Source: DAOTZU01 sp034433995 (GTDB taxonomy: Bacteria > Chloroflexota > Anaerolineae > UBA1429). Taken from it: a DNA stretch of 11,573 nucleotides. Location of the stretch: contig DAOTZU010000322.1 in the NCBI GenBank assembly GCA_034433995.1, forward strand, positions 1 to 11,573, read 5' to 3'. A program made the translations under genes and the position numbers. Shown here piece by piece: positions 6,308-11,573 of this stretch (the stretch's first letter is position 1; the number at the start of each line of letters is the position of its first letter). The notes beneath the pieces are model-generated. The model was not told the origin of the DNA and searched no databases. It saw only the letters and a program-made list of their open reading frames with translations.

Positions 6308-6327
6308 TCCGGCGAGGGATTCCCGCC

Positions 6328-7998
6328 ATGGGGCGTATTCGGCTCCAAGTCGCCATCGCGCTTTTGGCCATCTTGCTCCTTGTGGTGGCCATGGGCTATT
6401 TGGCATTTAACGTCAGCACGGTGGTGGTGCCCGATTTCGGCGGCACCTATGTCGAAGGCATCGCCGGCAACCCTCAGTTGATCAACCCCATCCTCTGCCA
6501 GGCCAACCCGGTGGATCAAGACCTTGTGGCCCTCATCTTTAACGGCCTCACCCGGGCCAACGAAAAGGGCGAGATCGTCCCCGACCTGGCCACCCACTGG
6601 GAGAGCTCTCCGGATGGCACCAGCTACACCTTTTATCTGCGCCAGGATGTCCTCTGGCACGATGGGGCGCCCTTTACAGCCGAGGATGTGGTCTATACCA
6701 TCACCGCCATGCAGCATCCGGATTTCCAGGGGGCGCCTTTCCTGGCCGAGCTGTGGCGCACGGTGGTGGTGCAGCAAATAGATGCTTACACGGTGCGCTT
6801 CATCCTCCGCGAGCCGCTGGCTTCCTTCCTCGATTACACCACCATCGGTATCCTGCCAGCCCATATCCTGCGGAGCGTGCCCATCGCCGCGCTGAGCGAA
6901 AGCAAGTTCAACGCCTCGCCCGTGGGCACGGGGCCTTTCCAGGTGCACGAAGTCAGCGCCAAGCGCATCGTGTTGACGGCCAATCCCGCGTTCTATCGCG
7001 GGCGCCCCTACTTGGATCGCCTGGAGTTTCGTTTTTATCCCAACGATGCGGCGGTGTACGAGGCCCGCAAGCGGGGTGAAGTGGCCGGCATCGGCCGGGT
7101 GTTGCCCGAATATCTGGACGAGATCCGGCGTGACGAGACCCTCAACCTCTACTCAGCGCCCATTTCAGGGTATAACCTCGTATTTTTGAACCTGGACCGG
7201 GGCATTTTTCAAGACCGCGCCGTGCGCCAGGCCATGATGTGGGCGCTGGATCGGCAGAAATTGGTGGATGAGGTGCTGGGGGGCGAAGGGATCGTCATCC
7301 ACAGCCCGATTCTGCCCTATTCTTGGGCCTATGATCCCAACGTCTTTAAATACACCTACAATCCGCGCCAGGCCGTCAAGATTTTGGAGGAGGCGGGCTG
7401 GTTCGACGATAACCGCGACGGCGTGCGCGAACGCGGCACGCTGAAACTCGAGTTCACCTTAGCCACCAACGACAACGACCCCGTGCGGGTGCGCTTGATC
7501 GAGGCCATCAGCGAGCAACTGGCCGCGGTGGGCATCCGCGCCACCCCCAAGACCGTGGGCTGGGAGGACCTGGTGCAGATGTTGGTCCTGGGCCGGTACG
7601 ATGCCATCCTCAGCGGCTGGCAGGAACTTCCCGCCGACCCCGATCCTTACCCTTACTGGCATTCCAGCCAGGTTAACGAAAATGGGCTGAACTTGGCCAA
7701 CTATATCAGCGACGAGGCCGATCGCCTTCTGGCCGACGCCCGCTCGACCCAGGACCAGGAGACACGCAAAGAATTGTACCGGCGCTTCCAAGAGGTCTTT
7801 GCGCGGGATGTCCCCTCCCTCCTGCTGTATCAGCCGGTGTATGCCTATGCCGTGGACGATGCCATCAAAGACGTGCAAATCGGCCCGCTGATCAGCGCCG
7901 GCGACCGCTTTCGCACCGTGACCCAATGGCATATCGCCACCCAGCGCATGCTCTACAGCGAGGCCCGGGCCAAAGGCTTGGTGACCAAACCGCGCTAG
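6328..7998 (+). CDS. oligopeptide-type ABC transporter substrate-binding protein (SBP family 5), membrane-anchored
   Basis: 556 residues, typical for family 5 (DppA/OppA type), which bind peptides, nickel or other solutes outside the cell and deliver them to an ABC permease. Seen: basic MGRIR then a hydrophobic segment (about 7-27); GGTYVEGIAGNPQLINP (38-54); the family signature region from WESSPDGTSYTFYLR to HDGAPFTAEDVVYT (91-124); and PVGTGPF (198-204). The N-terminus has no lipobox cysteine, unusual for a family whose members in cells with one membrane are mostly lipoproteins; the segment is probably a signal anchor, or is cleaved by signal peptidase I. The first cysteine is C57, inside the folded domain. 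GAGGGA 8 nt upstream supports the ATG. It follows secG by 20 bp. No permease or ATPase gene is in the window, so this is an orphan binding protein here and the ligand is unknown. Confidence 0.88.
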   Translation: MGRIRLQVAIALLAILLLVVAMGYLAFNVSTVVVPDFGGTYVEGIAGNPQLINPILCQANPVDQDLVALIFNGLTRANEKGEIVPDLATHWESSPDGTSYTFYLRQDVLWHDGAPFTAEDVVYTITAMQHPDFQGAPFLAELWRTVVVQQIDAYTVRFILREPLASFLDYTTIGILPAHILRSVPIAALSESKFNASPVGTGPFQVHEVSAKRIVLTANPAFYRGRPYLDRLEFRFYPNDAAVYEARKRGEVAGIGRVLPEYLDEIRRDETLNLYSAPISGYNLVFLNLDRGIFQDRAVRQAMMWALDRQKLVDEVLGGEGIVIHSPILPYSWAYDPNVFKYTYNPRQAVKILEEAGWFDDNRDGVRERGTLKLEFTLATNDNDPVRVRLIEAISEQLAAVGIRATPKTVGWEDLVQMLVLGRYDAILSGWQELPADPDPYPYWHSSQVNENGLNLANYISDEADRLLADARSTQDQETRKELYRRFQEVFARDVPSLLLYQPVYAYAVDDAIKDVQIGPLISAGDRFRTVTQWHIATQRMLYSEARAKGLVTKPR

Positions 7999-8011
7999 AG
8001 GGCGTCGAATA

Positions 8012-8026
8012 AGACCTGACAGGTCT
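8012..8026. repeat. 15-nt palindrome AGACCTGACAGGTCT
   Basis: Perfect 7-bp arms AGACCTG/CAGGTCT around a central A, lying 13 bp after the binding-protein stop codon and followed by a short CTATCTTCCG stretch. It is of the same family as the palindromes at 620-659 and 11347-11379. Directly upstream, 7998-8012 (GAGGGCGTCGAATAA) resembles the terminal repeat of the element at 5846-5985. No T-run follows, so a terminator role is uncertain. The rest of 7999-8063 shows nothing else. Confidence 0.6.
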
Positions 8027-8063
8027 CTATCTTCCGCAAGAGCGGCCGGGCCCGCCGAGTTTT

Positions 8064-8092
8064 TTGACAAAGCGCGCGAGGGATGGTATAGT
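8064..8092 (+). promoter_or_regulatory. strong promoter of tRNA-Leu
   Basis: A consensus -35 TTGACA (8064-8069) and -10 TATAGT (8087-8092, preceded by TGG, an extended -10) are spaced 17 bp. The expected transcript start near 8099 is about four bases before the mature tRNA end. It is the best promoter in the window, as expected for a stable RNA. Confidence 0.85.
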
Positions 8093-8102
8093 TTAGGTGC
8101 TT

Positions 8103-8189
8103 GCCGAGATGGCGGAACGGCAGACGCGCCACGTTCAGGGCGTGGTGGGTAATAGACCCGTGAGGGTTCAAATCCCTCTCTCGGCACCA
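8103..8189 (+). tRNA. tRNA-Leu, anticodon CAG
   Basis: An 87-nt class II tRNA that can be folded by eye. Acceptor arms GCCGAGA (8103-8109) and TCTCGGC (8179-8185) pair fully. The anticodon stem CCACG/CGTGG (8129-8133, 8141-8145) closes loop TTCAGGG with anticodon CAG at 8136-8138, reading CUG codons. A long variable arm GGGT...ACCC (8147-8150, 8156-8159) is typical of leucine tRNAs. The T arm is GAGGG-TTCAAAT-CCCTC (8162-8178). Discriminator A8186 is also as expected for leucine. The 3' CCA (8187-8189) is encoded. Its own promoter and terminator make it a single-gene unit. Confidence 0.97.
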
Positions 8190-8196
8190 GAAGCAG

Positions 8197-8235
8197 CCCC
8201 AGTTACCTCTGGCAACTGGGGTTTTGTCTTGTCTT
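8197..8235 (+). terminator. intrinsic terminator after tRNA-Leu
   Basis: Stem CCCCAGTT (8197-8204) pairs with AACTGGGG (8214-8221), 8 bp with a 9-nt loop, followed at once by a T-rich tract TTTTGTCTTGTCTT (8222-8235). It is the clearest intrinsic terminator in the window and separates the tRNA from the metallopeptidase gene. Confidence 0.85.
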
Positions 8236-8257
8236 GCACCACACCCTGAGGATGAGG

Positions 8258-8869
8258 ATGGGCAAGAAACCCTCTCCGCAGCGGATCGAGCCGCCGGCGA
8301 CTGAAGAAGCGGAGGCCGGCGGCGCCGAGTTTGCCGTGCGGATCATTCGCAGCAGACGCCGGCTCAAGACCGTCAGCGCCCGCTTGCTCAACTGGCATAC
8401 GCTGGAGGTGCGCGCTCCGGCAGAGATGCCGGAGCAAGAGTTGCAGGAGCTCCTGCCACGGATGATCGAGCGTGCCCGGCAGTGGCGCGCCAAATTACGC
8501 CCCCTCTCCTCGGATGAGGGTTTGGAGCGTCGGGCGCAGCACCTGAACCGGCGCTATTTCGGCGGCGCCCTGCGCTGGCGCAGCATCCGCTTTGTGAGCA
8601 ACCAACGCCATCGGTTCGGCAGTTGCTCCCCTGTGCAAGGCACGATCCGCATCTCGGACCGGCTGCGCACAGCGCCCCCATTCGTGCTGGATTATGTCTT
8701 GATCCACGAGCTGGCCCACCTGCGCGAGCCGAACCATTCGCCGGCCTTTTGGGAGCTGGTTTACCGTTACGACAAGACCGAGCGCGCCCGCGGGTACTTG
8801 CTGGCGCTGCAGATGGAAGAGGATCTGGCGGAACAGGAGGACGACCAAGGAGGTCACGATGCGCATTGA
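8258..8869 (+). CDS. YgjP-type (DUF45, M48-like) zinc metallopeptidase
   Basis: 203 residues. Seen: HELAHLREPNH with zinc ligands and base H150, E151, H154 plus downstream H160 (HSPAFWELV), and upstream RFGSCSPVQG (119-128), equivalent to the RWGSC box of YgjP-like proteins. Together with DYVLIHELAHL this is diagnostic of the family, cytosolic putative metallopeptidases related to SprT/M48 whose substrates are poorly known; some are linked to restriction systems, but none is seen here. The ATG at 8258 is chosen because GAGG (8248-8251) is 6 nt upstream. An ATG at 8252 has no properly spaced site, and a TTG at 8234 lies in the terminator T-tract. The first about 25 residues are low-complexity. 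No clear promoter was found between the tRNA terminator and this start. The gene overlaps the aspartase gene by 11 bp, implying co-expression. Confidence 0.85.
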   Translation: MGKKPSPQRIEPPATEEAEAGGAEFAVRIIRSRRRLKTVSARLLNWHTLEVRAPAEMPEQELQELLPRMIERARQWRAKLRPLSSDEGLERRAQHLNRRYFGGALRWRSIRFVSNQRHRFGSCSPVQGTIRISDRLRTAPPFVLDYVLIHELAHLREPNHSPAFWELVYRYDKTERARGYLLALQMEEDLAEQEDDQGGHDAH

Positions 8870-10262
8870 GCGAGATTCCTTGGGTGAGGTACACGTGCCC
8901 GACGAGGCATTATGGGGCGCGCAGACACAGCGGGCGCTGGAGAATTTCCCCATCAGCGGGCTGCGTCAATCGGAAGAGTATATCTGGGCCAGCGCCCTGG
9001 TCAAGCGGGCCGCCGCCGAGGTGAACATGGCCCTGGGGCTCTTGGATGAGGAGCGCGGCCGGGCCATCATCGCCGCCGCCGACCAGATTATCGCCGGGCG
9101 CTGGCACGACCATTTCGTGGTGGACCCCTTCCAGGCCGGCGCGGGCACCTCGCACAACATGAACACCAACGAGGTGATCGCCAACCTGGCCAACGAAGCT
9201 CTGGGCGGCCAACGGGGGCGCTATGTGCCGGTGCACCCCAACGACCATGTGAACATGTCCCAATCCACCAATGATGTCATCCCCACCATCATCCGCCTGG
9301 CGGCCACGCGCAAGCTGCAAAAACTCTTGCCCGTTTTGGATGACCTGGTGGCTGCCCTGCAGGAGAAGGCGGTGGAGTTCGATGGGGTGCTGAAAGCGGG
9401 CCGCACCCATCTGCAGGATGCCGTGCCCGTGCGCCTGGGCCAAGAGTTCGGGGCCTATGCCCAGGCGGTGCGGTTGGACCGGGAGCGGATCGCCCGGGCG
9501 GGGGAGAATGTGAAACGTCTGGGGATCGGCGGCACGGCCACCGGTACAGGCCTGAACGCGCACCCACGGTATCACGCGGCCATGGTCGCCAAGCTCTCCG
9601 AGCTGACCGGGGTCACTTTTGTGAGTTGCGGCAACCTCTTTGAGGGGATGCAGAGCACCGCTGATTTTTTGGATCTCTCGGGGGCGCTGCGCACCCTGGC
9701 CACCACCCTGATCCGCATCGCCACCGACCTGCGCCTGCTCAGCTCCGGCCCCACCACCGGCCTGGGCGAGATCACCCTTCCGGCGGTGCAGCCGGGTTCT
9801 TCCATCATGCCGGGCAAGGTGAACCCCGTCATGGCCGAGATGCTGAACATGGTCTGCTTCCACGTGCTGGGCAACGACCAAACGGTGATGCTGAGCACCC
9901 AGGCCGGGCAGTTGGAGCTGAATGTGATGATGCCCATCATCGCCTACAATCTGTTGCAGGCGCTGGAGATTCTCACCAACGGAGTGCGAGTCTTTACCGT
10001 TCGCTGTGTCCGGGGCATTCGGGCCAACGTGGAGCGGTGTCGGCGGTTGGCCGAGGGGAGCATGGGCCTCGCCACCGCCCTCAATCCCTACATCGGCTAC
10101 GCCGCGGCGGCCAAGGTGGCCCAAGAGGCGCTGGCGCGGGGCGTCTCCTTGCGCCAGGTGGCCCTGGAGCGGGGCTATCTCACCGAGGAGCAGTTGGAGG
10201 CCATCTTGGATCCCATCGCCATGACCGAGCCCGGCATCCCCGGCAAAAAGCTAGAGCCCTAG
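8859..10262 (+). CDS. aspA: aspartate ammonia-lyase (aspartase/class II fumarase family)
   Basis: 467 residues, normal length. Aspartase reversibly converts L-aspartate to fumarate and ammonia in the cytosol. Seen: GAGTSHNMNTNEVIAN (94-109), VHPNDHVNMSQSTND (125-139), GRTHLQDAVP (181-190), and the superfamily signature GSSIMPGKVNP (313-323) with catalytic S314 and K320. T97, S136, T137, T183, H184, S314, K320 and N322 line up, at a constant offset of 4, with my recalled Bacillus AspB active-site numbering. The choice over fumarase FumC rests on QAGAGTS (FumC: QTGSGTQ), QSTND (FumC: QSSND), KVNPVMAE (FumC: KVNPTQCE), and AGQLELNVMMP (FumC: GNFELNVF). GGTATGTGLNAHP is more FumC-like, so a fumarase remains possible. 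AAGGAGG 5 nt upstream fixes the ATG, inside the end of the YgjP-type gene. Its 3' end overlaps mutY, which is convergent. Confidence 0.8.
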   Translation: MRIERDSLGEVHVPDEALWGAQTQRALENFPISGLRQSEEYIWASALVKRAAAEVNMALGLLDEERGRAIIAAADQIIAGRWHDHFVVDPFQAGAGTSHNMNTNEVIANLANEALGGQRGRYVPVHPNDHVNMSQSTNDVIPTIIRLAATRKLQKLLPVLDDLVAALQEKAVEFDGVLKAGRTHLQDAVPVRLGQEFGAYAQAVRLDRERIARAGENVKRLGIGGTATGTGLNAHPRYHAAMVAKLSELTGVTFVSCGNLFEGMQSTADFLDLSGALRTLATTLIRIATDLRLLSSGPTTGLGEITLPAVQPGSSIMPGKVNPVMAEMLNMVCFHVLGNDQTVMLSTQAGQLELNVMMPIIAYNLLQALEILTNGVRVFTVRCVRGIRANVERCRRLAEGSMGLATALNPYIGYAAAAKVAQEALARGVSLRQVALERGYLTEEQLEAILDPIAMTEPGIPGKKLEP

Positions 10263-11339
10263 CTCCGCCCCAACCCAAGGGAGGCGGGCCAGGGCCTTGG
10301 CCGTGACCCCGGTGAGGCCGCAAAATTCCCGATTGGCGGGAGTGAGCCAACACCACGCATCCCAAGCCTTGGACGGCTGGGGCGAGCCCTGGATGGCGCA
10401 GCGATAGAGGTGCACCTTCACCCGAAAGTGGGTGTAGGCATGCTGGATGCTGCCGAGGGGCGCCCCCACCTCTGCCTGCACGCCCAGGCCCTCCAGCAAG
10501 CAGCGCGCCAGGGCCTCAGGATCGTCCTCGCCGGGGTTCACCTCGCCGCCCGGCAACTCCCATAACCCACCCAACAGCCCTGAGGGCACACGCCGCGCCA
10601 AGAGGATCCCCTCCGGTCCTTGGATCAGCGCGGCCACGGCCCGGCGTTGGGGCGTGGCGCGGCGTTGCCGCTGCGCCGGGCGGGCGGCTTGTGTCCCCAG
10701 CGCGCGGGCGCGGCAAAAAGAGGCCAGGGGGCAGGAGGCACACCGCGGCGCCCTCGGCAGGCAGATGGTGGCGCCCAGCTCCATCAGAGCCTGGTTCAAG
10801 TCGCCGGGCCTTTCCTCCGGCAGGAGGGCCAAGGCAAAGGCGCGTAACCGCCCGCGCACGGCGGCCTGATGGGGATCGCCCGACTCATCCAACAAGCGGC
10901 AGAGGACACGGATCCCGTTGGCATCCAGGGCCGGCTCCTTTTGGCCAAAGGCGATGCTGAGGATGGCGCCGGCGGTGTAGTCGCCCACCCCCGGCAGGCT
11001 CCGCAGCGCCGAAGGATCGGCGGGCACCCTCCCCTGGAAGCGCTTGCGCACCAACCGGGCGGCAGCATGGAGGCTCCGTGCCCGGGCGTAATATCCCAAA
11101 CCCTGCCACAGGGCCAACACTTCGTCCAAGGTGGCCTCGGCCAGAGCGGTGACGGTGGGAAAGCGCGCCAAAAACCGCTCATAGTAGGGGAGCACGGTGC
11201 GCACCTGGGTCTGCTGCAGCATGATCTCGGCGACCCAGATGGCATACGGGTCGGCGGTGCGGCGCCAGGGCAGCTCCCGCCGTTGGGCGCGATACCAGGC
11301 CAAGAGCGCCTGGGCGAGGCCGTCAAGTTCACCGTTCAT
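10251..11339 (-). CDS. mutY: A/G-specific adenine DNA glycosylase MutY
   Basis: 362 residues, full length. MutY removes adenine mispaired with 8-oxoguanine, preventing G:C to T:A changes. Seen: catalytic E38 in WVAEIMLQQTQV (35-46), helix-hairpin-helix LPGVGDYTAGAI (115-126), catalytic D139 in PALDANGIRV, and [4Fe-4S] cysteines C193-x6-C200-x2-C203-x5-C209 as in EndoIII/MutY. The C-terminal NUDIX-like recognition domain (about 233-355) has GGLWELPGGE (257-266) and the HAYTHFRVKVH stretch (300-310). All key residues are present, so the enzyme should be active. The ATG at 11337-11339 gives the family N-terminus; only a weak GGTG site precedes it. The palindrome at 11347-11379 lies directly upstream and would sit in the leader. 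No promoter was firmly identified. The last 12 bp overlap the convergent aspartase gene. Confidence 0.95.
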   Translation of the reverse strand: MNGELDGLAQALLAWYRAQRRELPWRRTADPYAIWVAEIMLQQTQVRTVLPYYERFLARFPTVTALAEATLDEVLALWQGLGYYARARSLHAAARLVRKRFQGRVPADPSALRSLPGVGDYTAGAILSIAFGQKEPALDANGIRVLCRLLDESGDPHQAAVRGRLRAFALALLPEERPGDLNQALMELGATICLPRAPRCASCPLASFCRARALGTQAARPAQRQRRATPQRRAVAALIQGPEGILLARRVPSGLLGGLWELPGGEVNPGEDDPEALARCLLEGLGVQAEVGAPLGSIQHAYTHFRVKVHLYRCAIQGSPQPSKAWDAWCWLTPANREFCGLTGVTAKALARLPWVGAELGL

Positions 11340-11346
11340 TTACACC

Positions 11347-11379
11347 AAGACCTGATAGGTCTTCCGAGACCTGTCAGGT
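11347..11379. repeat. paired palindromes of the AGACCTGTCAGGT family
   Basis: Two palindromes lie 5 bp apart: AAGACCTGATAGGTCTT (11347-11363, 7-bp arms, 3-nt centre) and ACCTGTCAGGT (11369-11379, 5-bp arms, 1-nt centre). They are joined through TCCGAG; TCTTCCG also occurs near the copy at 8012-8026. They sit 8 bp upstream of the mutY start and upstream of the promoter at 11408-11436. They could be a dispersed repeat or a binding site between divergent genes; recurrence downstream of other genes favours a repeat. Confidence 0.62.
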
Positions 11380-11407
11380 TTGAACTGGCGAAAACTGGCA
11401 CAATCGC

Positions 11408-11436
11408 TTGGCAAGAGCGTCTTGATGGTGTATAAT
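11408..11436 (+). promoter_or_regulatory. sigma70-type promoter of the gene at 11469
   Basis: -35 TTGGCA (11408-11413, five of six) and a perfect -10 TATAAT (11431-11436) are 17 bp apart. Start of transcription is expected near 11443, leaving a leader of about 26 nt to the GTG at 11469. Confidence 0.78.
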
Positions 11437-11468
11437 GAAAATATCCTTCCCTACAAAGGAACCGGCCC

Positions 11469-11573
11469 GTGTACGTCTCGCTGTTGCGGTTATATGTCGA
11501 AGTAGCCCAACAAAGCCCGGTGTTGTACATCGGCCTGGTGGTGCTGCTGATGGCCTCTTGGGGCCTCATCGTG
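11469..11573 (+). CDS. N-terminus of an unidentified membrane protein, 3' end beyond the window
   Basis: 35 codons are visible from a GTG at 11469-11471, preceded by AAAGGA (11455-11460) 8 nt upstream and by a good promoter. The visible part has a short amphipathic start, then a hydrophobic run (about 18-35) that reads as a first membrane segment or an uncleaved signal. I do not recognise the family; nothing in these residues identifies a function. The gene is divergent from mutY across a 129-bp gap that holds the paired palindromes. Confidence 0.65.
   Translation, partial: MYVSLLRLYVEVAQQSPVLYIGLVVLLMASWGLIV

Noticed and set aside
8234..8257. A TTG start for the YgjP-type gene at 8234
   Set aside because: It lies within the T-tract of the tRNA terminator and lacks a ribosome site; the ATG at 8258 has GAGG 6 nt upstream.
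8910..10124. A 404-codon minus-strand open frame opposite the aspartase gene
   Set aside because: The composition is His/Gly/Gln-rich with no recognisable domain, and the opposite frame is a complete lyase. It is a shadow frame.
11430..11456. A possible minus-strand promoter for mutY (TTGTAG, 16 bp, TATACA)
   Set aside because: The -35 is weak, and the proposed -10 is largely the reverse side of the plus-strand TATAAT. I could not separate it from chance.

Overview
The window is a GC-rich piece of bacterial chromosome. It has housekeeping gene families, palindromic intergenic repeats and well-spaced sigma70-type promoters. The best guess at lineage is Chloroflexota (Anaerolineae/Caldilineae/Thermoflexia type). 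That rests on remembered resemblance: the SecG and substrate-binding protein sequences, the PDZ-less S1C protease with Pro/Thr linkers, and the dispersed ACCTG/CAGGT palindromes. No rRNA or species marker is present. There is no CRISPR array, integrase, transposase gene or prophage.

Layout. 1-448 (-): 5' part of an ABC-F ATPase gene with its own promoter. 449-684: gene-free, with three hairpins. 685-4573 (-): a three-gene operon read right to left from a promoter at 4647-4675. It encodes a zinc-ribbon/PrsW-like membrane protein lacking the expected catalytic residues, a single-pass membrane protein with a PsbP-like outer domain, and a secreted S1C serine protease with a Ca2+-loop insert and three C-terminal repeats. 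4757-5827 (+): a YegS-type lipid kinase, apparently on a leaderless mRNA. 5846-5985: a MITE-like element. 6086-7998 (+): secG (TTG start) and a membrane-anchored oligopeptide-binding protein, probably one transcript. 8103-8189 (+): tRNA-Leu(CAG) with promoter and terminator. 8258-10262 (+): a YgjP-type metallopeptidase overlapping an aspartase gene. 10251-11339 (-): mutY, convergent with and overlapping the aspartase gene. 11469-11573 (+): start of an unidentified membrane protein gene with its own promoter.

The most interesting unit is the 685-4573 operon. A PrsW-family intramembrane protease homologue seems to have lost both active-site glutamates (Gln-Gln), the Glu of the downstream Glu-Asn motif, and the expected His. 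It keeps the fold signatures and carries a Cys4 zinc-finger-like N-terminus. It is coupled by a 4-bp ATGA overlap to a tail-out membrane protein and followed by a secreted serine protease whose own triad is intact. This suggests an envelope proteolysis or sensing module in which the PrsW-like protein works as a receptor or scaffold. That function is inference; the residue substitutions and gene order are read directly from the sequence.
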